DNA of 64,000 nt from Corynespora cassiicola. Lineage: Eukaryota; Ascomycota; Dothideomycetes; Pleosporales; Corynesporascaceae. This document shows positions 1 to 11,180 of this stretch, piece after piece (position 1 is the first letter of the stretch; every line of letters starts with the position of its first letter). A program made the position numbers and the translations under genes. The notes below the pieces were generated by a model that was given only the letters and a program-made list of their open reading frames with translations, was not told the origin of the DNA and ran no database searches. Location: the NCBI GenBank assembly GCA_022059125.1, contig JAEUWY010000002.1, positions 1,860,001-1,924,000 of the forward strand, written 5' to 3'.

Positions 1-268
1 GCGAATAGACGGCCGTGTAGCATGTTGGGCAACGGGCGACCAACTGGCCAGCGCCACTGACCGAAGGAATCTGAATGAAGATGGGCTCTTCGGGAGAAGT
101 GATTTTGAAATTGTATGCCTCGATTTGCGCGTTGATGGCAAAGGCCGCACCGACTTCGCGCTGGCACCACGTGCAGTGGCAGCAGTGCACGACTAGTGGC
201 GGGGCCGAGAGTTGGTATTGGATAGAACCGCAAGTGCAGTGGCCATTGAGCGGCTCGAATCCCGCCAT
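1..268 (-). CDS. GFA/CENP-V-type zinc enzyme, 3' part missing at window edge
   Basis: Read on the minus strand from ATG at 268 the frame is open to the window edge (89 codons). The N-terminus has the GFA-domain zinc signature: a GHCTCGSIQY segment (residues about 9-18), then CHCTWCQR (about 29-36), and a later RCPTC pair near the edge. In the family (glutathione-dependent formaldehyde-activating enzyme-like, CENP-V fold) these cysteines bind zinc, and members are often small oxidoreductase- or detoxification-linked proteins of 130-180 residues, so roughly half is present. It is head-to-head with the MFS transporter starting at 1320, about 1.05 kb away. The shared region holds one TCGG-N7-CCGA palindrome, but 910 bp from this start, so control of this gene by it is only possible. 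The substrate cannot be inferred. Confidence 0.85.
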   Translation of the reverse strand, partial: MAGFEPLNGHCTCGSIQYQLSAPPLVVHCCHCTWCQREVGAAFAINAQIEAYNFKITSPEEPIFIQIPSVSGAGQLVARCPTCYTAVYS

Positions 269-1319
269 TTTCCTCTTGGACCGTGGAGAAAGAATAGGGC
301 AATTGCGTTGTTGGGGTAGATGGGCGAAGGTCCTTTGCAGTTGAATCCTCTAGTTGAAGTTTTGGAAGCACATGAGGACTAGTGGAGCCCGAAAGCACAA
401 GTAGAAATGAATTCCTATCTGAGTCACCCGTCGTATGCGATCAACTGTGAGCGGGGTTAGCGCCGTCAGCAGCGGCCTTTTTGTGCTCCATCAGGCGCGC
501 TAAATGGGGACAGCATGTAGACGCAAGGCATCTGTTAAGTTCCTCATATTGTTCATGAATCTAGTCGCTAGATACTGGCAGTAAGTAGTCTATGGCAATG
601 TGCCATATGCGCCTACTTTGTGGACTTCTTTTCAGCGTTATAACGACAATATATTAGCTTGAGCATACAAAACAGTATTTATGAGAACCTTTCTGGCTGA
701 AGGTATATTGGCTTTCAGTTGAATCCTTCGGTCTGTTGCTTACATTGAACGATCCACATTGGGCTTTGGCAACGCCTGTGATGGCTGAATGGATGCCTAA
801 ATGCTCAACTGCGTACCTCAACCAATAATGTCACACATCAGACGCGAAAGAAAATAACAGGGTGTTTGCCTGTGTTGAAGCTTTCGAGGACTTGACACCT
901 GGGCATTGGTGAGGAAATAACTAATACCGTCAACTCTGAGAAGCAACGGGCAGCAGAAGATTCCACGCGTGAAGCGCGTCAATGCCCACCCTTCTCGGCC
1001 GACGAACGCGAATCCTGGTGATCTTGTCGACCTTCCCGTTCAAGCATAGTATTGGGAGCGGAATAGATCAGCCAATCGCTTCCCATTCATCTCCGATAAG
1101 CCCCATCCTTGCGGGATAACGACATTCGCTTCCTGGGCACCATTTCCAATTACTAAGATCAAAGAGGTACAGCGATGTCGGCAGCATGCCGATGAAGCTT
1201 TCAGCTTTGAAAAGCTTTTCCCCCTTCTTCTCTATTCGTTGTGCTTGAATAAACCTTGGCTGCTTAGTCTTGGAGCACGAGCTGAGAATTCCTGAAGAAC
1301 CGAACCGAAACCCCCCGCA
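269..1319. promoter_or_regulatory. divergent intergenic region, GFA gene / MFS transporter
   Basis: No convincing gene is seen here. Short ORFs on the minus strand (1068-1549) overlap the transporter start and have no family features. The part nearest the transporter contains the palindrome listed at 1178-1192. A back-to-back TCGG/CCGA with no spacer also lies near 997-1004. Confidence 0.6.
1178..1192. promoter_or_regulatory. palindromic operator TCGG-N7-CCGA (site 1)
   Basis: The sequence TCGGCAGCATGCCGA is an inverted repeat with TCGG and CCGA arms and a 7-bp spacer. It lies 128 bp upstream of the MFS transporter ATG at 1320. It differs from site 3 (13304-13318) at only two bases. Yeast Ppr1 and Aspergillus UaY, both zinc-cluster regulators, bind TCGG-N6-CCGA-type sites, so this is a plausible target for the regulator encoded at 11181-13235. 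Confidence 0.7.
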
Positions 1320-3130
1320 ATGTCCCCGACAACCCACGCGACAGCCTCTCCACATCCGACAGAGACTTCGCCATTACTCCCGAAGCCCGTCGATGCTGGC
1401 GGTGGCATTGCTCCCGAGGGCCCGGAACCCCCATCCGAGGGCGGGCAGTTCCCAGAGCATGACGGCGGTGACATTGAGCGGCAGGTCAGCCATGGAGATA
1501 CCCACAAGCACCAAGGCCTGCCTGAGGTGAGGCGGCGAATGAAGTACATCTTCCCCGCTATCGCTATAGGTGTACGTATAGTATTGCATATTTTGCATGC
1601 AGTCGGAGCTGATCATGACGCGTGTAGGTGTTCCTCGCAGCCGCCGACCAGACCCTCGTCGTCTCCACATACGGAACCATAGGGACGGACCTCCATGCGC
1701 TCAACTCCACATCCTGGATAGCAACCGGCTACTTCCTGACCCTCTCTGCGTTCCAGCCAGTCTACGGCAAGCTCTCGGATATCTTTGGTCGCAAAGAATG
1801 CCTCCTCTTCTCATACCTCATATTCGGCCTCGGGTCCACTCTCTGCGGTCTCGCGCGGAATATCGGCGAACTGGTAGCTGCGCGCGCCTTTGCCGGGATA
1901 GGAGGAGGCGGCATGGCTGTCTGCGTGTCGGTCCTCATGTCCGATGTGGTCTCCCTGAGGGAACGGGGCACCTGGCAGGGCTATATCAACATCATTTATG
2001 CCACGGGATCTGCCGCAGGCGCACCCTTAGGAGGACTGCTTGCGGATACCATTGGCTGGCGATGGGCGTTCCTCGCACAGGGGCCCCTTTGCGTCGCCGC
2101 CTTTGTGGCGGTGGCTTCGGTGTTGCATCTTCCCAAGCAAGACCACTCGCATTGGCGAGAGAAGTTCATGAAGATTGATTTCCTTGGCGCTTTGATTCTG
2201 ATCACGGCCGTAACTGGTCTTTTGGTTGGATTGGATAGAGGCTCGAACGTGTCCTGGAGTAACCCGATTTCTATCGCCGGTCTGTGCACTACACCTCTCT
2301 TCCTGGTCTTCGTGCTGGTGGAAAAGTACGTTGCCAAGCATCCTTTTGCACCTTTCCGCATCATCTTGAACAAGACGATGTTTGCATGCTACCTCTGCAA
2401 CTTCTTCTCGTTTGGTGGATGGTTGGCATCTTTGTTCTTCATTCCGCTGTACTGGCAGGTTATGGGCAATCTACGGGCTTCGCAAGCCGGGCTGCTCTTG
2501 GTCCCATGCATCATTTGCGGTGTCAGTGGCTCATTATTCGGTGGTTTCTACATGCAGAAGACGGGAAGATATTATTGGATTACCGCCATTGCGTATGCGA
2601 ATCTTGTAGTGGGATTGATCATCATCCTCCTGTTCGCAGGCACCGTTACGGAAAGCAGGACGGCTATGATCATCGGTACTTGTGTCTGTGCTTTCTCTAA
2701 TGGCATTGGGGTGACTACGACATTGATCGGACTCAGTAAGTCACATAAGTACCATGCACGTTTATGCCTTTACTAACACGTTGAAGTCGCAAATGCATCT
2801 CATACAGACCAAGCTGTGGCAACAGCGTGCTCCTACCTCTTCCGATCCCTCGGCTCGGTTTTCGGAATTTCCATGTGCGCTACGGCGTTCAACCAGACCC
2901 TTCGCAAGAGCCTACAGGCTGCTTTGCGTGGTGACAAGGATGCCGAACAGATTGCTGAGCGCGTGAGAGAATCGCTGTCTTATTTTAGAAGCCTAGAGCC
3001 AGAGCTACAGGACATTGTTCGGGATTGCTATGGACAGAGCACAAGGGCAGCTCTGGGCGTAAGCATCGCCATGGTCGCAGGCAGCGCATTCTTTGCATGG
3101 TACATCAAGGAAAAGAAACTAGGAAAGTGA
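1320..3130 (+). CDS. MFS transporter, DHA2-like (Fnx1/Vba-type)
   Basis: Three exons, 1320-1571, 1628-2735 and 2787-3130, give 567 residues; both introns (56 and 51 nt) have GT..AG ends and phases agree. About 80 N-terminal residues are hydrophilic and proline/glutamate-rich. The membrane part starts with AIGVFLAAADQTLVVSTYGTI and carries the MFS motif GKLSDIFGRKE between TM2 and TM3. The length and pattern of hydrophobic segments fit the 14-TM DHA2 group, which includes yeast Vba and fission yeast Fnx1 vacuolar basic amino-acid transporters as well as drug exporters. The cargo cannot be told from sequence. It is divergent from the GFA gene and has a TCGG-N7-CCGA operator 128 bp upstream, linking it to the hydrolase/oxoprolinase block. 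It ends tail-to-tail with the next gene, 217 bp away. Confidence 0.93.
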
Positions 3131-3347
3131 CCTGTCTAGAAGATCAAAGGATATTCTGGCAAGACAAATGTAAGATAATCAAATATTGATATTCTCTTGA
3201 TTTTCGAGAAAAAGAAGAAGAAGAACAAATATAGCAAAACGGGACTAGGAGGCCCAAGAAAACGCAACTAGACACAGGGGCTGCTCCTCAAAAATTGCTC
3301 AGAGACAGGAAGCGCAAGTTCTCGAAAACAAAGTTCCTTTAAGTTTC

Positions 3348-6300
3348 TCAGTCCACATGTGATTTTACCTTCGTTGGCCTCAGCCGAAGAGGTCCGTTGC
3401 TCATCCTCCCCGATGTGGTGGATGTAGAACGTTCGGCCCTTTGGCTCTTCACTCCCTCTTTCTTCCTCGCTTCGTACATACTCGAGTCGTTGATCCTTGG
3501 ATCTGAGAATGAATATCGCCTCGTGCTGCCCGGCATGGGGCTAGTCAAAGGAGTCTCGCATTCATCATCGCCAAACATTGATTCTTCTTCTCGGAACGCG
3601 TGGCTTGATGGAATCGTGCTTGCCGTCTGTGGCGGAGAAGCTTCCGACTCTTCTTCTGTTTCCGTCACAAATGTAGGCACTGTGGATGGTCTGCGTGCAG
3701 TTATACCAGCTCTGGTATCTGAGACGTCAGTGGAGCACAAGGGCGCATTATGTGGAATCCAGGGAAGATGCCGATGCCGAAGTAGAAGACGCGTTTCCCG
3801 GATCATAAAAGAACGATTGATGAGGTTCTCGATATCGTCCTGGAAAGTGTGAGCCAGTTTGATCTTGAAACGCCAAAGTAACAGCTTACTGCAGTGAGTT
3901 GACCATCCAGAGAATATCCACCGTATGTTGTCTCGGTGGCATGCAATTCCAACTCTGCCAGTGCATCCTTTTCTATCAATGCTTGAGCGATATGGATTCG
4001 TTCAGATTGCGTATTTGATGTTGTTGCAGTTAGCTGGGGTCGGTATTTAGGGTCGAAGAAAAATACTTGGATAGGTTGATGGCCAAGAAAGTACGTCACC
4101 CCGAATTCTGTTATAGAACTGTCAGTTACATCAGATTAAAGCATTTTATTCATGATCATACCAGAATTACGTGAGTAGAAGGGTCTCCAGCCTTTGAATT
4201 TCAGCGTCTCAAAGAGCTCACTGCCTAGAGAAACAATGGGCGATTCCCAAAATATGGTGCTTCGGACTAAATCCTCTGAGGAGCGATCAAGATGCATCAA
4301 AGCCCTGTTAGATTCATATCTGGTATCTTCGAAATGAAAGGTGATCCCAGACCTAGCAAGTAAGCTTGTCATCTCGGATGTCTTGGTAGATGACCTATCA
4401 AGCTTCGATGGCAGAAGGATCGTTTTCTGAGATGGTATTGCATCTCCTATTCGTTTGAAAGGATTTAAACTCGGGAGTGAGCCATATGAGCCTTGGAGTC
4501 GACCATGTTGTTGGAAAGACCCATGGCTTCTGGACCGTGAATCAACGGGGTTCCGGGATAACGCAAAATCAAACCCCATCGAAGTATCTCGACTTGAACT
4601 CTGATGAGCTCTTTCGGACGTCATTATTGGCTCTAGCATATCGGGTGCAAACTCTGACACTTCAATTAGACGTCCTCCCTCTGAGATACAGGTCCTTCGT
4701 AAAGGCATCGGCGGTGCATCTATTCTTCTTGAGTTTCCGAGCTCTTCCAATTTGCTCGTTATTTTACCCAGTCGCTGATCATATGCATCCATCTTATTGA
4801 TGTGTGCTTCTTCTGACTTCTTTCGCTCATTCAATAGTATCTCATCCTCGGCTCGTTTTCGCCGAGCCGCCTGCTCTTGGACAAAATCCAGCGCTTTCTC
4901 TGCCACCTGTTTCGCCTCTTTGGCATGTCTTATCTGCTCCTCAATGAGTCTATTGGCCTTTTCGGCTTCCAAAGATGCATTGGCATCTGATATTGCCTTT
5001 TCAGCCCTCCGTTCTGCTTCAAGCTTTTCATGACGCTGTATATCATCCTCCCCTTGCTTTAATAGGAGGCTTTCCAGTCGTTCAAATCTCCGATATCTTT
5101 CAGCCGACATCTCTTTGGATTTTTGCTCCATCAAAAGGCTCTCGAGCCTTTCCATAATTGGAGTTTCAGCAGATATGCTAGGGTGACTAACATTAGCCTT
5201 AGCATAGGTTGCGGGCTCTTTTTTTACCCCCCCTGAATTTAGAATGGCCTCCAACTTGTCCAATTCTTCGAGTGACTTCCCCTTAGAGACATCAGAAATT
5301 GGGGGAGATTGGACAGGAAGAGGTGTTGGGGTATGAGCAACTGCTGGTATTGGAGAAGTAGATGCCGGCGGGGCCGCGGGTTGAGGGGGAGCGATTGTTG
5401 GACCTGAAAAGTTCATAGACTGTCTGTTCTCTGGAGGTTTTGCTGATCTCACGAAAAATGGATCACGCGGACGTGTTGGCCTACGGTGGTATGGCGTCGG
5501 TAGTGTGGTAGGAAGGGGTTGTTCGAGAACATTTTGATCAGGAGGAGTAAAACTGAAGGGATTTGGTCGTAGTGGCAATCCAAATGTATTCGGAGCCCGA
5601 GGTGGGTGCCCCGAAGACACATTTTTGCCGCCAAGCCGTATGTGACCTTGCTCCTGTCCTGTGTATGGGTTTTTGTGGTGGAAAGTGCCAGGTTCTGTCT
5701 CTACCTGGAAACTCCACTCTCCAAGTGTACTTTCTTCTGCTGCACTCGTGTACTCGGAGTCATTGGTGTCCTCATACTCATCCTCGTCAGAATCGCTTTC
5801 CTGATAAGGACTATGTGCCAATGACTGGGTCTCCTTTGTTCTTTCGTATCGTTTGATTCTTTCCATCAGTTTTTCTCCCCATTCTTCCTCTTTTCCAGGG
5901 CTATAGTGTGCCCTAGTTGCTTTGATCTGTTGTTCGCTAAGCCGCGTCCACGCTCGTAGGAGTCTATCTGTGACGAAGCTCGGTTCGGTTGTGCCATCCC
6001 ACACGATCACATCGCGACATCCGTCCAATTCTCCAATTCTGATCTCCTCTCCCTTCACAGTGGCCAGGATAGGATCAGGATTATCAGAATCATAATCATC
6101 AACTCTCGCCTTTCGGTCTGGAAGCTCCTTTGATTTGCCAGACGCCTGAGACGCCTGGGTGGACTTTCCATCAGGATAGAATACAAGACAATACAACCAA
6201 GTCGCAGTATCATGTGAATTTGCTTCCCAAACCTGCAGTTCATGGTTATAATCCCGTCTTTTTTCCGTAGGGAAATCTCTATCCTGCACCTCCACACGTT

Positions 6301-6881
6301 CAACTGTGTTACGTGCAGCTTGCACTGCACATTCGACCACCCTACGGTACCGATTGGATTCTCGTTGCTGTTGTTGACCCGGTGAGTTCTCTCCGTGTGC
6401 AGATGATCTGATTTCATGATTAATCATTTTGAAACCCGGGAATCGAATTTTCTTACTCGCTTATAAGTTGCTCCTGGGTGCAGCTCAGAACCGACACAAT
6501 CAGTGTCAACGCACTTTTAATACCTTCAACTTTTTTCAAGAGATTTTCCGCTCGAGGCCCATCGAAAAACCATCTCAAACGTTGGAGTTTGGAAGACTTC
6601 TCGGTAAGTTTTATCAATTGAGCCTCAATTTTATGGAATCGCTCTAGGGTCGTCTGGATTTCCTGGAAAAGTGGCGGCTTACATTGATGTTTCATAGATC
6701 TGATAGCATCCGAAAGAACTGTGAAAGTGTTGGAAACTGTTGAAATTTCCGACGCTATATCCGCTATCTGATCTGGGGCATGCTTGAAGGTATGTGCCAC
6801 TTTGAAGAGTGCAAGTGAAAGATTCGCTGCTGTTTGAGCGACTGTAATAGCTGACGCTGCGAGGCTCAAAGGCTCAGCCAT
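3348..6881 (-). CDS. HeLo-like N-terminal domain protein with long coiled coil
   Basis: Four exons, 6881-6457, 6407-4162, 4107-3890 and 3839-3348, joined by 49-, 54- and 50-nt introns with consistent phases, give 1126 residues. Residues 1-60 (MAEPLSLAASAITVAQTAAN onward) match the 'fungal N-terminal domain' found on many STAND/NLR-like proteins (HeLo-like helical domain). Next come an acidic stretch, a proline-rich linker, a strongly predicted coiled coil at about 558-700 (many E/K/R/A heptads) and a globular C-terminal part of about 300 residues that I do not recognise. No NACHT, NB-ARC or repeat domain is present, so it is not a complete NLR. Similar N-termini take part in heterokaryon incompatibility or membrane-directed cell death, but that role is not shown here. 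The gene sits inside the operator-bearing block, yet its own upstream region (6882-7878) lacks the operator. Confidence 0.82.
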
Positions 6882-7878
6882 GAAAGTAGTGGAAGATGTT
6901 TGAGATCCCAGTTGACTAGTCAGGGTGAATAGAGTGTTTGAAAAGGAGGGGCGCGGTCAATCTAATCAAATTAGTGGTCCCCTCTTTATTGAACCACAAC
7001 TTCTCAGCTCGGTTGACCGGTCTGGTCACATGTGCAGATGCCATGCAATTTAGTAGGCTTATGACCTCCTGTAGTGCACCATTGATTAGCTTCTTCTCTC
7101 AGCCTGAACCAACGCACATTGCAACCTAATTCAATAGTATGTTGGGTTGATTTCAAGACTTCTCTAAAAAAAATGTCATTATAGATCAGGAAAGATGTAT
7201 CTTTATATATATTTTAGATACTGCGGGATCGAGCGCAAAAAACTGTGAACACTAATTTTAAAAACGTATTTGATAGAATAATACCGCAGAAAATATAAGA
7301 AACCTGGTACAGCAAGACTTGGCACAGGAAAAATGAGGGGTAATATAGAGTTTTGCATACCACCCTTAGGCGCCTAGCAAATAGAGACTGGTGACTCAAT
7401 GACCTAATATAATACTAAAATTGCCCTAGAGAAAGAATCCACAAGGAAAAAAACACACTAAAACATTTGCTAATAACTGGCCTGGTGAAAAGACTCGACC
7501 ACTGTAACTATTCGCGCCTTATTATCGTTACCAGTCTATTAGCTTTTATAGGTTAAGATCAAAACGAAATCTTCTGCTTTTTAATGTATCCCTTTCTCCT
7601 TGCAACCGTCAAACGAAGGTATCTGAGTAGTAGTCTACATCTGGAGCATTAGCGATAAGCAACCGCTAGCGCACACATAAATCTTCGGAGATGGGCAGAT
7701 GCATTAGTATAGAGAATTTAAATTCTGGACAAACTTCAATTATAAGCCCCAATGTTTTGTTCGCGATAGTATTGTCGCATAGACATCTAGGAAACAAAGA
7801 CGATTCCGTGAGGAGAGAATCCAACCTTGACTCTTCGTGTTTCATCATGGAGATAAGCAGTATATTCTAATCATCACC
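6882..7878. other. AT-rich intergenic region
   Basis: About 1 kb between the 5' end of the HeLo-like gene and the 3' end of the ACS transporter, both on the minus strand. It is visibly more AT-rich than the flanks, especially 7130-7480, with no ORF over about 70 codons that resembles a protein. It may be promoter plus decayed sequence. No terminal repeats or transposase remnants were noticed. Confidence 0.5.
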
Positions 7879-9619
7879 TCAAGCGTCTTCAATCGCCTCA
7901 TCATCCGAGTTTACATGTTTCGCTTTGCCCTCTCTCCACCTTTGGAGTATAGGCAGAGCAGCTCCAGTAAAGACCGTCAATGCAACGACAAATGCCAATG
8001 CGCTAGCCCATCCGTGCGTTTCCTCAAACTCAGGAGCTTTGCCACTTGGTAATTGGAGCTGCTGGAACGGGATGACGACCGCCTGGCCTACAGAGACCAT
8101 GAAACCGAGGATGAAGGCCCGCTTCTGCTGATCGCCTCCGCAAGCCTCATTTGTCCAGCCCGCGATAAGGGGTGTGAAACAGCCATAACAGCCGTGGAGA
8201 ATGAAACAAGCCATGCGCAGCTTGTGAGGAACGTCCCACGCGGTCAAAACCGAGTAATTGAATATCATGAGCGACCCAACAACGGCGCAGACAGGACCAC
8301 GACTGCCAATCTTGTCGGCGATGAAGCCGGTGCTAACCATAAAGACAAAGTTTACAGCGCCTATCGCCGTGGGAATGTTGTTGATTTGGGGGATGCTGTA
8401 TTGTCCGGTTGAGCGTAGGTATAGTTGAAAATATTGCATAACGTAGCTTTGGATAATCAGCGCGTGAATTTTGCGGTACATGAACAACAACTTACCTTCC
8501 GCATGTCAAAGTCCAGAATGAATACGCCGCAGTAAAGGCATAAACTTGCCAAGATGCAAAAATGCGCTTGAAGACAGTCATATCCATCTTCCCAGTAGGC
8601 TTGCGGCCTTCCTCTTCGATTCTCTGTCGCGCCCGTTCCTTCTCCCATTCTGTCAGATAGAATGCCTGAGTTTGGTGTGGTGTGTCAGGAAAGCAGATCT
8701 TAGCTGTGTCAGCACTGAAATCGAGAGTTAATGGACTCGGAAACATACCAAGCCATAAACAACAATAGGGATTGCAAGGATGAAGTCAAAGATAAAGAGC
8801 CAGCGCCAGGCAGACATTCCTCCTTTACCGTGCATACCGGTAAAGAGAGCTGCTTGCAGATATCCTGAGAACATTTGTCCCAGTACCCCGCTCATAACGA
8901 AGAGCCCACTCCTCCGGGCCAATTCGCTCTTGCGATACCACGACCCAATGCAATACATGACGCCAGGCCAAGCAGCAGATTCGAAAACGCCGATAAAGAA
9001 CCGAAGCACGTAGAACTGGTATGCATGATTGCATTTGTACAGGGCCAGGACGAAAACAGACCACACAAGTAAACAACCTGGGAGCCAGTAACGCGGGCGC
9101 AAAATCGTGATGATCATGTTTGCGACCGTCCCACCTATGATTGTTCCTATGATGCTTTAGCAGTTGCCAGGTTATAGATCAGAAGCACTGTTCTATTACC
9201 ACTTACCTATGTTGAAGTATGTATTCATCCAGGACAATTCATTTCCGGGCCCGAAGCCAAGTTCATCAGCCATACCCGAGACATAGGCATTTGACACATT
9301 GTTTTGATCGAGCTTTTGATCCGATCAGTATTAATTTCTGTAGAAAGATATGCACACTCACTTGTTTGATAAAAAACAACAGGCATGAGAAACTCAGGAG
9401 GAACCAGTCCAGCTTAAAAATAAGCTTCTTTTCCTCTTTCGAAGTTCCAGGCTCATGCCAGTGCCACCAAGCATGCTCATACTGAGCCGGAACATTTACT
9501 TCGTTTTTGGGATCCGCGCCTGCGATGGTGGATGTGGAGTTGGCATGCTTCGCTTGAGCGATGTGTGGGGTGCTTGCCAAATCCACGGTAACGGCGTCTT
9601 TGGAGTCGGACTGAGCCAT
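7879..9619 (-). CDS. ACS-family MFS permease (Dal5/Fen2-like)
   Basis: Five exons, 9619-9362, 9312-9207, 9146-8749, 8698-8496 and 8446-7879, give 510 residues; introns are 49, 60, 50 and 49 nt and every junction keeps phase. The hydrophilic N-terminus ends in EEKKLIFKLDWFLLSF, followed by LDQNNVSNAYVSGM, the TM1-TM2 signature of the anion:cation symporter family (allantoate Dal5, nicotinate Tna1, pantothenate Fen2/Liz1). Other family marks are FFIGVFESAAWPG and PDTPHQT in the central loop. These permeases import small carboxylates or ureides by proton symport at the plasma membrane. The gene is head-to-head with the alpha/beta hydrolase, sharing a 494-bp promoter with one TCGG-N7-CCGA operator, so import and hydrolysis of the same nutrient is a fair inference. 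The exact substrate is unknown. Confidence 0.93.
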
Positions 9620-10113
9620 AGCACTTTAGAGTGGGCCGGAAAAAAGACGTGCAGGGAGAATCGAAGCTACCGCGTCTCGACTTTAAAGTATGCACGTTGG
9701 TTTTGACTCCGCGGGCCTGGCCTCGCTCAAGACATCCGATAACGTGCTTTGCCGGGTCCAGCACGTTGGGATCTTTTAAAATCCCATCTCTGGAAAAATT
9801 CGTTTCGCGGAGCGCAAAGATATGGCGAGAGATAAACCTTTGGGGTGAAAGGCCCGCTCGGTGCGCCAGTTCTAGCTTCATTAGGAGATTTTCTCGTCGG
9901 GGTGAGGCCGACAAGTTCGCTCGCGTCGATGATCAGTCCCGCCCCGCAACGAAACCCTGAAATGGGGGCGGGAGGGAGGAAAATGCCGGTATGCGCCGAG
10001 GATGCGCCGATCGACTGTCACCAACAGCTATCTGCGATAAAGTACTACTTATTCGTGAATCAGATTCAACAGAACCGCATTATCAAAAGAAGGGTGGTTG
10101 TCAAAACACCATA
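9620..10113. promoter_or_regulatory. divergent promoter, ACS permease / alpha-beta hydrolase
   Basis: This 494-bp region separates the two divergent start codons (9619 and 10114). It contains the operator at 9897-9911, 278 bp from the permease ATG and 203 bp from the hydrolase ATG. Short ORFs on both strands here have no coding features. Confidence 0.75.
9897..9911. promoter_or_regulatory. palindromic operator TCGG-N7-CCGA (site 2)
   Basis: The sequence TCGGGGTGAGGCCGA has the same arms and 7-bp spacer as sites 1, 3 and 4, extended by one base each side to GTCGG/CCGAC. It sits centrally between two divergent genes, as expected for a site controlling both. Confidence 0.7.
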
Positions 10114-11164
10114 ATGGTACAATTTGTGACAGTGAACGGAGCCAACCTGGCATACCAATTAAGCGGGCCGGAAAGTGCTCCCCTCATTATCACTTTACAT
10201 GGTGGTCGGGGGATGGGTAAAAATGCCAATTTATTCCTGGAACAGGATGCTCACAGCTAGCTAGGAGACCATAGATCCGACTACAGAGTTTACAGCGCCC
10301 TCAATGACCAATTCCGCGTACTCTCTTTCGATTTCCGGGGCCATGGCGCGAGTTCACGAACAAAACCCTACACATTCGAGCAACTTGTCGATGACATTGA
10401 AGGTGTGCGGGCTCATTTTGTTGGAGCCACAACTTCTGTTGTCATCTGCGGTGGCAGCTTCGGAGGTTTTCTAGCACAGCACTATGCCATCAAATACCCA
10501 AGCCATGTTTCACATCTCATCCTAAGAGGAACCGCTGCATCTCATCACCGTAAGATTTTAATTGAAATAATGCGAATATAGACTGATGCTATAAAGATGA
10601 GGAAGGTGCCATCAAGACCCTCGAAGCACGCGTAGATAGAGCACCGAACTTCTCAAAAGAGATGTTGAGAGACAAAGTATTCGGTGCATTTGAGAGCGAC
10701 GAGGAGTTTAGATTGGTACATTTCGCGATGATGCCACTTTACCGGGAGGATTACAATGCCAACAACGGTCTCGCAGCTTGCCTGGATACCACGTATGTTG
10801 CTGAGTCTCATAGTAAGTTCAAAGTAACTGGTTTGGATAGCAGCAACGGAGCATTAACATACTTATAGATGACCTGTACTCCCAAAACGAGAAGTATTTC
10901 GACTATAGAGAGGATCTTGGTAGAATTACAGCCAAAACCTTAGCGGTTGTCGGTGACCAGGATTGGATCTGTCCGCTTGGTAGGGGACCATGCTTTATTT
11001 TTGTATATAAGCTCCTAACACGAGACACAGAAAACTCGAAGTTGATCGCTAAGAATATCCCTAGAGCTGAACTATTTATTGTGGAGGGTGCAAATCATAG
11101 TGTACATGTGGAGAAGCCAGACCTGGTGATAGGAAAGATCAGAGATTTCCTGGCGAGTAAATGA
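10114..11164 (+). CDS. alpha/beta-hydrolase (proline iminopeptidase/epoxide hydrolase-like fold)
   Basis: Five exons, 10114-10216, 10265-10549, 10597-10812, 10869-10979 and 11031-11164, give 282 residues; introns are 48, 47, 56 and 51 nt, all phase 1. The fold marks are in order: HGGRGMG oxyanion-hole loop (about 29-35), FDFRGHGASS, the nucleophile elbow GGSFGG with Ser99, an acid at Asp231 or Asp233 in GDQDWICP, and the catalytic His261 in GANHSVHVEKP. The catalytic triad is therefore intact. No signal peptide is seen, so it is probably cytosolic. The family covers peptidases, esterases and C-C or amide hydrolases, so the substrate is open. It is divergent from the ACS permease and its stop codon is only 16 bp from the convergent stop of the Zn2Cys6 gene. 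Confidence 0.9.
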
Positions 11165-11180
11165 TTAGAGTTTGAGAACT

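Noticed and set aside
997..1004. TCGGCCGA as a further operator
   Set aside because: The arms are present but the spacer is zero, unlike the four 7-bp-spaced sites.
6882..7878. RIP-mutated repeat
   Set aside because: AT-rich, but there is no second copy in the window to compare and no dinucleotide statistics can be run by eye.
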